Part shown: piece after piece, positions 47,911 to 59,890 of the stretch
Position numbering within the stretch: the first letter of the stretch is position 1
Layout: each line of letters starts with the position of its first letter
The notes under the pieces: model-generated
What the model saw: only the letters and a program-made list of their open reading frames with translations
Databases searched by the model: none
What the model was told of the DNA's origin: nothing
Translations under genes and position numbers: made by a program
Assembly (NCBI GenBank): GCA_028564705.1
Contig: JAPXFQ010002620.1
Location: 310,001 to 374,000, forward strand
Length of the DNA: 64,000 bases
From: Apricaphanius iberus
Taxonomy: Eukaryota; Chordata; Actinopteri; Cyprinodontiformes; Aphaniidae
Direction of reading: 5' to 3'

Positions 47911-47953
47911 GTCCGAACCCAAGGTCCGGGCGTAGAAGGGCATGACTCCCGAT

Positions 47954-48450
47954 GCAATTTTCTCAATAAAAACCCGTCAGAGTGGTTTTTGGCTTAATTC
48001 ACGCATGTCTGAGTATTCCTCCTGAATCCTGCTCTCTGAGCAGCTGCACCTCCCTCACATTGTGACATATTTTACGTTTCTATGTGATAACAAGGAAGCG
48101 CTAGAGGTGTCTACACCGCCCCTGCAGACAGAGCAGCTTACCTCTGGTAGATTTGCAAACACGCCTAGCACCGTCTCAAAGCTCATTGCTGCACCGGTTT
48201 TAGCAGCTGGAACATTTTGTTGTTGGAATTTTACTTTCTAAAATGTCTCTGTGAAAACGCCCGTTTGGCTGCGTGGATAACTGGACTTTATTCTACATTC
48301 CTAAGGAACAACAGCTGGATAATTTTCAATGACCAAGACGCCTCATGGACAGACAAGTCAGCAGCAGTATTATAGAGAAACCAGCTGTTTTACTTTTGGT
48401 CCAACAACAACTGCAGGACACAAGTTCAATTTCAGGACAAATTAATACCA
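47954..48450. other. non-coding sequence between MITE copy 2 and the Tc1 element
   Basis: No exon or repeat boundary recognised. Confidence 0.35.
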
Positions 48451-48452
48451 TA

Positions 48453-49645
48453 CACTCACCTGAATGAGTATTAGGAACACCATACTAATACGGTGTTTGG
48501 CCCCCTTTCGCCTTCAAAACGTAATCCTTAATTCAACGTGGCATTGATTCAACAAGGTGCTGAAAGCATTCTTTAGAAATGTTGGCCCATCTCGCAGTTG
48601 TTGGAGATTTGTGGGATCCACATCCAGGCCATGAAGCTCCCGTTGCACCACATCCCAAAGAAGCTCTATCGGGATGAGATCTGGTGACCTTGGGGGCCAT
48701 TGTAGTACATTGTCATGTTCCAGAAACCAATTTGAAACTATACGAGCTTTATGACATGGTGCATTATCCTGCTGGAAGTAGCCATCAGAGGATGGGTACA
48801 TGGTGGTCATGAAGGGATGGACATGGTCAGAAACAATGTTCATGTAGCCCGTGGCATTTAAACGATGCCCAATTGGCACTAAGGAGCCTAATGTGTGCCA
48901 AGAAAATATCCCCCACACCATTACACCACCAACACCAGCCTGCACAGTGGTAACAAGGCATGATGGATCCATGTTCTCATTCTGATTACGCCAAATTCTG
49001 ACTACCATTTGAATGTCTGAACAGAAATCGAAACTCATCAGACCAGGCAACATTTATCCAGTCTTCAACTGTCCAATTTTGGTGAGCTCGTGCAAATTGT
49101 AGCCTCTTTTTCATATTTGTAGTGGAGATGAGCGGTACCCGGTGGGGTCTTCTGCTGTTGTAGCCCATCCGCCTCAAGGTTGTGCGTGTTGTGGCTTCAC
49201 AAATGCTTTGGTGCATTCCCCAGTTGGAACGAATGGTTATTTCAGTCAAAGTTGCTCTTCAGCTTGAATTAGTCTGCTCATTCTCCTCTGACCTGTAGCA
49301 TCAACAAGGCATTTTTGCCAACAGGACTGCCGCATACTGGATGTTTTTCCCTTTTCACACCATTCTTTGTAAACCCTAGAAATGCTTGTGCGTGAAAATC
49401 CCAGTAACTGAGCAGATTGTGAAATACTCAGATCGGCCTGTCTGGCACCAACAACCATGCCACGCTCAAAATTGGTTAAATCACCTTTCTTTCCCATTCT
49501 GACATTCTGTTTGGAGTTCAGGAGATTATCTTGACCAGGACCACACCCCTAAATGCATTGAAGCAACTGCCATGTGATTGGTTGATTAGATAATTGCATT
49601 AAGGAGAAATTGAACAGTTGTTCCTAATAATCCTTTAGGTGAGTG
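48453..49645 (-). mobile_element. Tc1-like transposon with both ends
   Basis: Ends CACTCACCTGAATGAGTATT and, in reverse, CACTCACCTAAAGGATTATT are inverted repeats of about 27 bp with 4 differences. TA flanks both sides (48451-48452, 49646-49647). It is 1.19 kb and encodes a transposase pseudogene on the minus strand. Confidence 0.92.
48514..49497 (-). pseudogene. Tc1-like transposase, frameshifted
   Basis: Three pieces cover the protein: 49497-49246 (MGKKGDLTNFERGMVVGARQ with the helix-turn-helix SISQSAQLLGFSRTSISRVY), 49249-48986 (TTRTTLRRMGYNSRRPHRVP, first catalytic Asp in VAWSDEFRF), and 49053-48514 (GGVMVWGIFSWHTLGSLVPI, second Asp in YFQQDNAPCHKA, Glu in IPIELLWDV). The middle piece is in another frame from the outer two, so two compensating shifts exist, near 49247 and 49000. 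I count 33 residues between the second Asp and the Glu; classic Tc1 has 34. It is probably a loss of a few residues before VLQWPP rather than a new class. Confidence 0.9.
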
Positions 49646-49655
49646 TATAACACCA

Positions 49656-52600
49656 TCCATCCATCAATCTTCTTTCGCTTATCCGGGGTCGGGTCGCTGG
49701 GGCAGCTTAAGCAGAGAGACCAAGACTTCCCTCTCCCCGGCCACTTGGGTCAGCTCCTCGGGAGGAATCCCGAGGCGCTCCCTGGCAAGCAAGGTGACAT
49801 AGTCCCTCCAGCGAGCCCTGGGTCTTCCTCTGGGCCTCCTCCCGGTGGGACGTGCCCGGAAAACCTCACCAGGGAGGCATGCAGGAGGCATCCTGACCAG
49901 ATGTCTCAGCCACCTCAACTGGCTCCTCTCGATGTAGAGGAGCAGCGGCTCTACTCTGAGCCCCCTCCGGATGACCGAGCTTCTCACCCTATCTCTAAGG
50001 GAGAACCCAGCCACCCTACGGAGGAAACTCATTTCAGCCGCCTATATCCGTGATCTCGTTCTTTCGGTCACCACCCAAAGTTCGTGACCGTAGATGAGGG
50101 TACGAACTTAGATCGACCAGTAAATCGATAGCTTTGCCTTTCGGCTCAGCTCTCTCTTCACCACGACAGACAGGTAAAGCGCCCGCCTAACCTCAGATGC
50201 CTTACCAGTCAGTGTATCAATCTCCAGCTCCATTTTTCCCCGATTCTTGAACAAGCCCCCCAGATACGTAAACTCCTCCACTTGAGGAAGGACCCCATCC
50301 CTGACCCGAAGAAGGCACCCTACCCTTTTCTGTCTCAAGACCATGGACTCGGATTTGGAGGTGCTGATCCTCATCCCAGCCGCTTCACACTCTACTGCGA
50401 ACTGCTCCAGCGAGAGCTGTAGATCACGTTCCGATGAAGCGAACAGGACCACATCATCTGCGAAAAGCAGAGACCCGATCCTGAGGCCACCAAAACGGAT
50501 CCCCGCAACACCTTTGCTGTGCCTAGAAATCCTGTCCATGAATGTGATGAACAGGATCAGTGACAAAGGGCAACCTTTGCGGAGTCCAACTCTCACTGGA
50601 AACGAATCTGACTTACTGCCTACAATGCAAACCAAACTCTCACACCGGTCATACGGAGACCTAACAGTTGAAAGGCCCCGGTACCCCATACTCCCAGAGT
50701 ACCCCCCACAGGATTCCCCAAGGGACATGGTCAAACGCCTTCTCCAAGTACACAAAACACGGTTGGGCGAACTCCCACGCACCCTCCAGGACCCTGTTGA
50801 GGGTGTAGGGCGAAAACCGCATTGTTCTTCCTGAATCCGAGGTTCGACTATCCGTGGGACCCTCCTCTCTAGAATCCCTGAATAGACCTTACCATGGACG
50901 CTCAGGAGTGTGGTACTCCTGTAGTTGTAACACACCCTGTTGTCCCCCTTGTTAGACAGGGGGACCACAATCCCGGCCAATCCAAGGGAACTTCCCCCGA
51001 TTTCCACGCAATTTTGCAGAGCCACGTTAACCAACACAGCCCTACAACATCCAGGATGAATCTCATCCACCCCCGGAGCCATGCTACCAAGGAGCTTTGT
51101 AATAACCTCGGTGACCTCAGCACCAGAGATTGGAGAGACCGTGCCAAAGTCCCTATACCCCGATTCCAAACAGGAAGGCGTGTCGGTGGGATTGAGGAGG
51201 TCTTCGAAGTATTCCACCCACCAACCCAAGATGTCCCATGTTGAGGTCAGCAGCACACAACTCCCACTAGAAACAGTGTTGCTGGCAGACCGTTCTCCCC
51301 TGCCCTGAGACGCGGGATGGTAGATCAGAATTTCTTCGAAGCCATACTGAAGTCATTCTCCATGGTCTATCCAAACTCCTCCCAACCCGAGTTTTTGCTT
51401 CAGCAACCATCCAAGCCACATTCCACATGGCCTGCCAATACCTATCAGCTGCTTGCGGAGTCCCACAGGCCACAAAGGCCTGATAGGACTCCTTCTTCTG
51501 CTTGATTTCTTCGAAGTTCTGCCAGAGGTGGGAGTTGAAACTCCTTTGGACATGGGATTCTGCCCAATGTTCCCAGCAGACCCTCACAACTCGTTTGGGC
51601 CTGCCAGGTCTGTCCGGCGTCCTCCCGCACCACTGGAGCAGACTCACCACCAGGTAGTGGTCAGTGGATAGCTCCGCCCCTCTCTTTGCCCGATTGTCCA
51701 AAACAAGCGGCCGCAGATCAGATGAAAGGACAACCAAGTCGATCATCGAGCTGCAGCCTAAGGTGTCCTGGTGCCAGATGCACACATGAACACCCTTATG
51801 CTTGAACATCGTGTTTGTTATTGAAAATCGTTGATGAGCACAGACATCCAATAACAAAACACCGCTTGGGTTCAGATCGCGGGGGCATTCCGCCCAACCA
51901 CGTCTCTCCAAGGCCTCACTCTCATTGCCCACATGAGCGTTGAAGTCCCCCAGCAGAATGAGGGAGTCCCCAGAAGGAGCACTCTCCAGCACCCCCTCCA
52001 AGGACTCCAAGAAAGGTAGGTAATCTGATCTACTGTTTGGTGCATAAACACAAACAATAGTTAGGACCCGTCCCCCCATCCATAGGTGGAGGGAGGCTAC
52101 CCTCTCATTTACCATAGTGAACCCCAACGTACAGGTGCCCGCCTCTCAACGGGAGCAACTCTAGAGTGGAAGAGAGTCCAACCCCTCTCGAGGAGTCTGG
52201 TTCCAGAGCCGTACGTCGAGGCAAGGCCAACAATGTCCAGTCGGAACCTCTCAACCTCGCACACCAGCTCCGGCTCCTTCCCCACCAGAGAGGTGACGTT
52301 CCACGTCCCAAGAGCCAGCTTCTGCAGATGAGGATTGGAACGCCAAGGTCCCTGCCTTCGGCCACCGCAAATCTTGCACTGCACCCGACCCCTATGGCCC
52401 CTCCCACAGGTGGTGAGCTCATGGGAAGGGGGGCCCATGTTGCCTCTTTGGGCTGAGCCCGGCCGGGCCCCATGGGTAAAGGCCCGGCCACCAGGGGCTT
52501 GCCAACGTGCCCCACCTCCAGGCCTGGCTCCAGAGTGGGGCCCCGGTGACCTGGTTTCGGGCGAGGGAACACTGAGTCCAAAGTTTCCTCTCATCATAGG

Positions 52601-52756
52601 GGTCTTCAGGCTGCGCTTTGTCTGATCCCTCACCTAGGACCAGTTTGCCATGGGTGACCCTACCAGGGCAATAAAAACCCAGACAACTTGGCTCCTAGGA
52701 TCATTGGGACACTCAAACCCCTCCACCCCGATAAGGTGGCAGCCCAGGGAGGGGTA
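49656..52756 (-). mobile_element. RTE-clade (Rex3-like) LINE, near full length
   Basis: The 3' end on the left is 'tccatccatcaatcttcttt' followed by 'cgcttatccggggtcgggtc', the well-known fish RTE tail. A direct duplication TATAACACCA lies on both sides (49646-49655, 52757-52766). About 3.1 kb includes endonuclease, RT and C-terminal regions. Confidence 0.92.
49679..52633 (-). pseudogene. RTE-type LINE polyprotein (endonuclease + reverse transcriptase), broken
   Basis: Pieces on the minus strand: 52633-52109 (LALGTWNVTSLVGKEPELVC, start of the AP-endonuclease); 52127-51267 (TIVCVYAPNSRSDYLPFLES, ILLGDFNAHVGNES, catalytic STDHYLVV); 51256-50108 (WVEYFEDLLNP, MAPGVDEI, CYNYRSTTLLSVHGKVYSGI, VGLRKGCPLSLILFITFMDR, SLLFADDVVLFASS with the FADD catalytic box); 50032-49679 (QLRWLRHLVRMPPACLPG, GRRPRGRPRARWRDYVT). 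Frames change between the pieces, and the usual palm sequence around 'DFEKAFD' is lost in a shifted segment. The key GDFN, SDH-type and FADD residues are still present. Confidence 0.9.
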
Positions 52757-52840
52757 TATAACACCAACGGTAACGTTTTAACATATATGTGTCTATTCCA
52801 GAAGTTGAAAGCTGAAAACATGATATAGTCACTTTAATAT

Positions 52841-54109
52841 GCCTTTTCCACTAGGGTCGCTTTAGACTCGAATGGGGAAGCACGTACGGCCTAGAACAGG
52901 TAGGTTGTGTTTCTATTCCCATCTCAGAAGAACAGTATACTGACAAAACGGCATACTTGCTTATAGCATGCCGTAAGATGAGTTATCTAACCAATTTTAG
53001 CCAACCCACAAGTTTTATGTTCTAACATTAAGGTCACAAAAGGACAAATATACTTTCTTTTAAATGCCTAAACCTAAAATATATCTAATTTGTTTATTTG
53101 AACAGATTTTAAACACCAAAGGGAAAAGTATGTGTTGTTTTTTTCACTGCTGTGCATGCGCATTAATCGAAAGTATGTCATTGTGATGGGTTTGCTGTTT
53201 TGTCAGAACAACAGAAGTGGGAGAGGACATGGTTGGGCTTAGTTTAACAAAACCTCCAGCAAAAACCAGTCACAACGTCATCATGACAACACAGATCCTC
53301 TCAAAAGTTAAAACTTGACTCACCTCACATTTCTGACATCGATATGTTCATGCCTCCAGCTCCTGATCTGTGTTCCTCATGCCAGTACTGTTCTAACCAG
53401 TTATCATCCAGTCTTTTGAGACTCCGAATCTGCCGCCTTACAGCTGACCCAGCTCTCTGATCACCGCAGAGACCTGCTGCTTCTCCTCTTTTCGGCCTCT
53501 CCCTTCCCAACAACGCAGGCTTGCTGCTGGCTTCTCCAACCTATCACACGCCGACTTTGCGTGCTGCCGCTACCCGACAGAAGCCTGTGTGGAAAGCGAT
53601 GACTGCCCCAATTGCAGGTCCATTCCTCTCGGCAACCTGAGACAAGTCTATCATTACTATGTTTTCCGATGCCGAAGGTGCAGCCGATATCGATGTAGAT
53701 TCTCCCCTCAGCTTCAGCTTTATCAATACCTAAATGCTATAAAACAGTTTGCAAAACACTGGGTTTTGTTTTATTGAGCTACTTAAAGCAAAGAAAAATA
53801 AAACCTTCTGTTACATGTTTAATATTTCCAATTTCATGGAGAACATTTCTGATCTTGGTGCTGTTACTCTTATTACATTCTGAGACGTCACTTTCAAACA
53901 ACAGGCCAATTAGGAGTGAGAAGGATATATTACTGGACCAATCTGTCCATACATGGATGTGTTGGGTCACTTCGGCACTCATTGGACCAAGGCAGAGGTA
54001 GTCCAAAAAAAGGGGGTGAGCTCGAAATTGGACACAGGTAATAAAAACCAGGCGGAATGCTTCTGAAGCTACCCGTTCCTTGCCGTACCGATACTAGTGG
54101 AAAAGGGGC
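52841..54109. mobile_element. non-autonomous element with GCCTTTTCCACTAG termini
   Basis: GCCTTTTCCACTAG at 52841 and CTAGTGGAAAAGG to 54107 are inverted repeats; 'cacgtacggcctagaac' near the left and 'ccttgccgtaccgatac' near the right are also inverted. It is a relative of the element at 12332-13302. No transposase domain; the small open frames inside are unassigned. Target duplication not resolved. Confidence 0.65.
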
Positions 54110-54699
54110 AAATTAAGATAAATGTAACTGTTCTACATCTATCCAAGATAATACAGTATATAGTCATCTTAAATAAATGTGAATCTTATTGAAACTTAAA
54201 TTTAATTCAATGACTTGGTTCTCTGAAAACACATTTTATGGATTAATTCCACATAGAATTATGTGAAACATCAGTCTATGTTCCATCTAAACTGACATTT
54301 TGAAGCTTTTAATTTAGTAAATTGTGATTATCTGCTTAAGGTTTATTAAAAATTTTTTTAAAATTACCATCTTACAGACCTATAAAAAATGTAATGGAGA
54401 AATATAAGCTTAAAGAAAATGTTTAATACCTGCTTAAAGGTTGTTCTTTTCTAAAGGTTCTTTTAATCTGACAAATGAACCTCTTTGTAACGTATTCAAA
54501 GATAATATTTCAGACAACAACTCTGGGTTTGCTAACTGCAAATAATTTTATTGAGTCATGTTAAGTGTTGGTCCACAGGCAGCTACATGTGCATACGTTG
54601 AACTTGACGAAGTGCATCGCGGCTGGACCATGGCATCAGTACAGGATAGGAGTATTAATTATGGGGTAGCTCATGGTAGATCATATAAATGGACTGAAT
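54110..54699. other. intergenic AT-rich sequence
   Basis: Nothing recognised. Confidence 0.4.
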
Positions 54700-54953
54700 G
54701 GTAAATGGACTGAACTTATATAGCTTTTCTAGTCTTACTGACCACTCAAAGCGCTTTACATTGAAGCCACATTCACCCATTCACACTCGCATTCATACAC
54801 CGACACCCAACATGGCTTGGCAGGACAATGTAGAATTTGGGGGTTAAGTGCCTTGTCCAGGGGCACATCGACATGTGACTGGAGGAAGCTGGAATTGAAC
54901 CTACGACCCTCTGATTGCAAGCCAACTACTCTACCACTGAGCCACAGTCGCCC
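54700..54953 (-). repeat. tRNA-derived SINE with intact A and B boxes
   Basis: On the minus strand the element begins GGGCGACTGTGGCTCAGTGG. The Pol III A box TGGCTCAGTGG lies at 54944-54934 and the B box GGTTCAATTCC at 54901-54891, 43 bases apart start to start (tRNA genes: about 30-60). The body 'ccactcaaagcgctttacat' and tail follow. Only one decayed relative (1355-1560) was seen in the window. Confidence 0.85.
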
Positions 54954-55450
54954 AATATATGCTTTGCTTTTACTGTAAAAATTGAAGAATAGCCATCAAC
55001 AATTGGAAATAACCATGTTACTAATAATGCTGCCAGTGTAAAATTAGAGCAACATTTATGTAAGTTCATTCTTTGCCTGTTATAGTAATACAGACAAATA
55101 CCTGAACATTTATTTGCCCAAAGAAGCTTTTTTCTGCAAGGATGTCAAATGTAAGAATGTTGAACATATACATTAACTTTGTTTCCAGTATGATAATTTC
55201 GTGGTTGTTGTATAAAAAAATGGCATACGGTTGAAATGCTTGAAGCATAATAAGAAACTATCAGGCCATGTTAGAACATGTAGCCATAGATCAGAATGAA
55301 GCTCAGATAGCCTCTAAGCTTTGGGCCATAGATGGAGGAGTTAAGTGAGGAATCTGAACGGAACAAAAAAATTAAGATTTTGTTCTGTTCTTATAATAGC
55401 CTCATCATAGCCTTTTCAGTAGATTATTATAAGTAACGTAGTTGGACTTT
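54954..55450. other. intergenic
   Basis: Nothing recognised. Confidence 0.4.
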
Positions 55451-56165
55451 CAGTGCTGTGAAAAAGTATTTGTACCCTACAAATTTTCTTCTGTGTTGCT
55501 TTTTTGCCACACTTAAATGTTTTAGAATATAAATCAATTTTGATTTTGGATAAAGATAAGTTTTGTTTACACCAAAAAATGGTTTTCAAATAGTTTCATT
55601 CGTTAAGGGAAAAATCTGTTGAAACCAACAAGAAAAAAGTAATCATCAATCCTAAAAAAGTATCGAACTACTTTTTTTAAAATCTGAGTTTAATCTGAAA
55701 AGCCAACCCCCTGTTTGTTTATTCCCTGACCTGCAGATATAATAAATAATTTAGATAAAACCTGTCTGATGGCTGAAATATCTGAAAAAGCCAAGGGAAA
55801 GGGTTACAAAGCTATTTCTAATACTTTGTTACGCTAGCGAAGCAAGCTAAGATTCATTAACTGCAGCTCATAAATCATGATGTTACTCCAAAGGTAACCT
55901 TTCCAGGAGAGGCTGGTCAACCAAAATTACTCCAATGGTAATCGACAAGTTCTCAACAATTCAATCAAGAAGTCACAAGACAACCTAGAATAACCTCTAA
56001 AAGCCTCAGTGTCTCAGTTAACGTTGTTGTTCAAAATTTAACGATAAAGACAGAATGAGAAATGCCTACTCCTGACCAAAGGAACATCAAGGCCTAACTC
56101 ACATTCAGCTAAAGCATCTTGATAACCTGGGAGTTTTTAGAAAATATTCTGTGGACCAAAGATTC
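55451..56165 (+). mobile_element. 3'-truncated Tc1-like transposon remnant
   Basis: The left end CAGTGCTGTGAAAAAGTATT is that of a common fish Tc1 family. Then come 'tgccacacttaaatgtttt', 'gaaaaagccaagggaaagg', 'gttacaaagctatttctaa', 'ggctggtcaaccaaaattac', 'aagcatcttgataacctggg' and 'atattctgtggacc', the first half of a Tc1 transposase, full of stops. The right half and right terminal repeat are missing. Confidence 0.75.
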
Positions 56166-57285
56166 CAAAAAATATGAGTAAATGGGAAATGGGGATGAGC
56201 CTATGGTCTAATGTCACATTCTCAAACAACTAGGTTATACGGCTAGAGAGCAAACTAAGAGTTTTTTGTTTGTACTGCTCAAAATATAAGCTGACAAAAA
56301 GACCGAGCATTTGGCTGCCTGGTGATATACAGGCAGACAGATTAGTTCTGCTACTTTTTGCCTGAGAGAGAAGCTTCAGGAAAGATTTGACAGTAAAACC
56401 TCCTGGTTATGCTGATTCACTATGTATGAACTTGGAGGCAGCGCACCACCAGGTTTCCCAGATCTTGCAAACTAAATATTCACTAGCCTGGACCACACCA
56501 CAGATTTAGTTAACGATTCGAAAGCAAGAATAAGGCTACAAGTTAAGAATTTACACAGTTTATTGAAGGCATGGAGGAACAACGGTCTGGGAGAGGTGTC
56601 GTCGGAGACCCGGGAGGAAGACTCAGTGTGGGGGCGCAGTCTTCGGGAAACTAATCTTTCCGAGCCTGCTCAGGACCCCCCCAGACGAAACCTTGAAGAG
56701 AGGGATGTTAGAAGAAGTGGCACTGGAGTGAGCGAAAGAGTGGAACGGGGATGCTGCGAACGGAGGATGCTGTAAGAGAAAGGGGGAGGGTTAAGAGGGG
56801 CGGGTCGGCAGGACCCCGAGAGAAAGCGGCTCGATGGGACCCCGAGGGAAAGCGGCTCGACTGGACCACGATAGAAAAGCGGGTCAACGGGACCCCGAGA
56901 GAAAGCTGGTCAGCGGGACCCCGAGAGAAAGCGGGTCAGTGGGACCCTGGAAGAGTGCGGGTCAGCGGGTCCCGGGACGGGGAACCTAGAGGGATGGGAA
57001 GGGAGGGGCAAAAACGAACAAGACAGACAAGAAATGAGAGCCAGACAGGGTTTACATGTGTATCGCGGTATGATTGGGAATGTGCGAGGGGCCATAAGTG
57101 CCAGGTAAAGCGATTTTAGGGCTGATTAGGATGTGCGAAGCGGGTATAGGGTGTGTTCCTTACTCCTGAACTTAGGTTAACTTTGTTAACTCCATTTTAG
57201 AAATGAAACTAAATGCTTAATTTGTAAACTCTTTTTTCGCCTGCTAACCGAATATTTTGTTAGAAACTGTGAGATTTATAAATAT
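56166..57285. other. unassigned region with a GC-rich block
   Basis: 56550-57110 is unusually GC-rich and open on the plus strand (56563-56775, 56751-57119), but the products are repetitive Arg/Gly/Glu-rich text driven by the minisatellite and show no domain. It could be part of an LTR or a 5' UTR of an unrecognised element. No host gene supported. Confidence 0.35.
56811..56970. repeat. 26-bp minisatellite, six units
   Basis: Units begin GGACCCCGAGAGAAAGCGG at 56811, 56837, 56863, 56890, 56916 and 56942; spacing is 26 bp except one 27. The last unit is diverged. Consensus is about GGGACCCCGAGAGAAAGCGG followed by GTCAGC. Confidence 0.9.
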
Positions 57286-59890
57286 GAATTCAATTCACTT
57301 TTATTTATATAGCGCCAGTTCACAACAAATGTCATCTCAAGGCACTTTACAACAAAAGTCATCTCAATACAATTATACAAACATTCCAATCAGTTAAGTT
57401 TTCTATGTAAGGAATCCCAGTAGATTGCGTTGAGTCATCGGATATGAGGTTGTGCCTGGATCATGCAGACTCCAACCACAGCAATTCCTCAGCAAACCCT
57501 CATACTGAGCAAGCATGTAGCGACAGTGGAGAGGAAAAACTCCCCTTTAACAGGAAGAAACCTCTGGCAAAAACTGACTCAGTACAAGCGGTCATCTGCC
57601 ACGACCGTCTGGGGGTCTGAGAAGACAGAGAAGAGACAGCATGGAGGATGCTCGGTTACTTTGAGCATCATCTGGACCAATGCTCCCCATCCAGCAGGGG
57701 TCATTATAGCTGAGCAGGGTACCAGACCGGGTAGAGCTTCTATGGGTAGAAAAACACAGAGAAAACTGGGTTAACAATTGCATTAAAATTAGGAAAAATA
57801 TATCTGGAGAGTAGTAGAAAAGAAAAGTAGAAGGTGTGTTAGGGTCAGTTGAGTCTGAAAAAGGATGCATTTTTTTTTCCTAATTCTTTCGCTATTAGCA
57901 GTGTGCGGTGTGAGGGAGATGGAGTTGAGGAGGGCTGCCGGACCGGGCTGAACACTCCATCTCCCTCTAATCCCTGCCTGGAAATCCAGGAGGAAAGAAG
58001 GAGGGTAAGTATTGTAGTACTTCTGCATCTCTCCTTGCTCATAGGACTGCGCCCTCTCCAGAATCTATGTATTAGAGAGATAATATTATTGGTAAGTGAT
58101 ATAACTGGAGTAGATAAAGGCCCGCTCTTCCGAAGACTCTGGCATTATCTTTGTCCATCACTTTCTAGCCTTAAAACCTGGTGTAAATCTTTTTTCTGTC
58201 CTGATTCATGATTCAACCTTTGTTCAATTCTCTAATCATTTTATTCTGGTAAATTAATACATTACTGTTAGAAATCGGAGAGGGATTATAAGGTCTAGTG
58301 TCTATATAAGTAACTATAAGCTTTATCAAAAAGGAAGGTTTTAAGCCTAGTCTTAAAAACAGACACAGTATCTGCCTCACGAACCAAAACTGGGAGCTGG
58401 TTCCACAGGAGAGGAGCCTGATAACTAAAAGTGCCTCCTATTCTACTTTTTGAAATCCTAGGAACTACCAGTAGACCTGCATTCTGAGAACCAAGTGCTC
58501 TGTTAGGAACATATGGAACAATCAGATCTCTGATATATTTTGTGGACTTCCTGATAATAAGGAATTACAGTAGTCCAGCCTCGAAGTCACAAAGGCATGG
58601 ACTAGTTTCTCTGCATCACTCCTGGACAGGATGTTTCTAATTTTAGCAATATTCCGAAAGTGAAAGAAAGAAATCCTAGAAACCTGTTTAATGTGAGATT
58701 TAAATGTCATGTCTTGGTCAAAAATTACACCAAGGTTCTTTACATTATTACCAGAGGCCAAATTAATGCCATCCAGATGAAGTGATTGACCTAGCAGTTT
58801 CCTTTTTAAAGGTTCTGTTCCAAAGACAACAACCTCTGTCTTGTCTGAATTTAGGAGCAGAAAATTCAAAGTCATCCAAGTTTTTATGTCTTCCAGACAT
58901 GCTTGTAATCTACCTAACTGATTGGTTTCATCAGGTTTTATGGATAAATATAATTGTGTATCATCAGCATAACTGTGGAAATTCATTCCATGTTGTCTAA
59001 TTATTTTACCAATTGGAAGCATATATATAGTAAAGAGAATCGGTCCAAGCACAGAACCCTGTGGTACTCCACAAGTAACCCTTGAGTGTGAAGAAGATTT
59101 ATCATTGACATGAACAAACTGGAATCTGTTGGACAGATATGATTTAAACCAACCTAGTGCTTTTCCTTTATCCCTACATGTTCAAGCCTTTCTAAGAGAA
59201 TATTATGATCGACTGTGTCAAAAGCAGCACTGAGATCTAACAAGACCAGAACAGTCAAAATATTATCTGAGGCCATTAGAATATCACTTAAGTAACTTTT
59301 ACAGTGCTGTTTCAGTGCTATGATGAGCTCTAAAACCTGACTGAAATTCCTCAAACAGGTTGTTGCTGTTTAGATGCTCACATACTTGATTAGGAAATAT
59401 TTTTCTCAAGAATTTAAGATAAGAAAGGAAGGTTAGATATAGGTCTGTAGTTAGCTAAATCATCTTGATCCAATGAGGGTTTCTTAAGTAAAGGCCTAAT
59501 TAAAGCAACCTTAAATTCCTGTGGCACATATCTATTTATTAAACACAGATTCATCATGTCTAGGATAGGGCCAGAAAACCAGAGAGAACACTTCCTTAAA
59601 TAATTTGGTTGGTATTGGGTCTAACATACAAGTTGAGGGTTTAGATGAAACTAATATTTGTGATAATTCCGAAAGTTCAACAGAATCAAAATGGTACAGA
59701 CATAAAAATGGTTCTACAGTTCTCTCTGATACTGAGAGAGAGTTAGTCATGTTTGGGAGAATGCCAATGATTTTATTCTTTATAGAATTTATTTTACTTA
59801 TGAAGAAGCCCATAAAGTCATCACTACTGAGGGAAGGGGGAATTGAATCCTCAACAGAGCTATGAATCTGTGTAAATATATACATGGACC
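57286..59890 (-). mobile_element. L2-type LINE, 5'-truncated, best-preserved copy
   Basis: The 3' end on the left has the 'gaattcaattcacttttatt' tail and 'tatagcgccagttcac'. ORF2 pieces on the minus strand: 59885-59532 (SSDDFMGFFISKINSIKNKI, SKPSTCMLDPIPTKLFKEVF), 59354-59154 (VLVLLDLSAAFDTVDHNILL), 59052-58522 (MLGPILFTIYMLPIGKII, FHSYADDTQLYLS with the YADD catalytic box, LLLNSDKTEVVVFG, KNLGVIFDQDMTFKSHI, VTSRLDYCNSLLSG). It is the reference for recognising the fragments at 3.1, 26.2, 44.1 and 44.8 kb. Frames are interrupted, so it is not intact. Confidence 0.88.

Larger units (their letters stand above)
44576..47953. mobile_element. MITE with ATGGGGAGCC termini (copy 2) carrying two insertions
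   Basis: The left end ATGGGGAGCCTAAGTCTCCT and right end 'aagggcatgactcccgat' flank sequence collinear with copy 1 (10019-10780): 'aatgaatggaagtcaat', 'gagcttgtagagcttc', 'catgctggctctcactccac', 'aaaatcagcgttttctc'. Two insertions interrupt it: an L2 LINE (44846-46235) and a hAT derivative (46593-47910). With both removed it would be about 0.67 kb. Confidence 0.8.

Noticed and set aside
49643..50053. Proline-rich plus-strand frame of 136 codons
   Set aside because: Antisense shadow of the RTE LINE C-terminal coding sequence.
52105..52633. Several overlapping long frames on both strands around 52.1-52.6 kb
   Set aside because: GC-rich LINE 5' region gives shadows; only the frame leading to LALGTWNVTSLV is kept.
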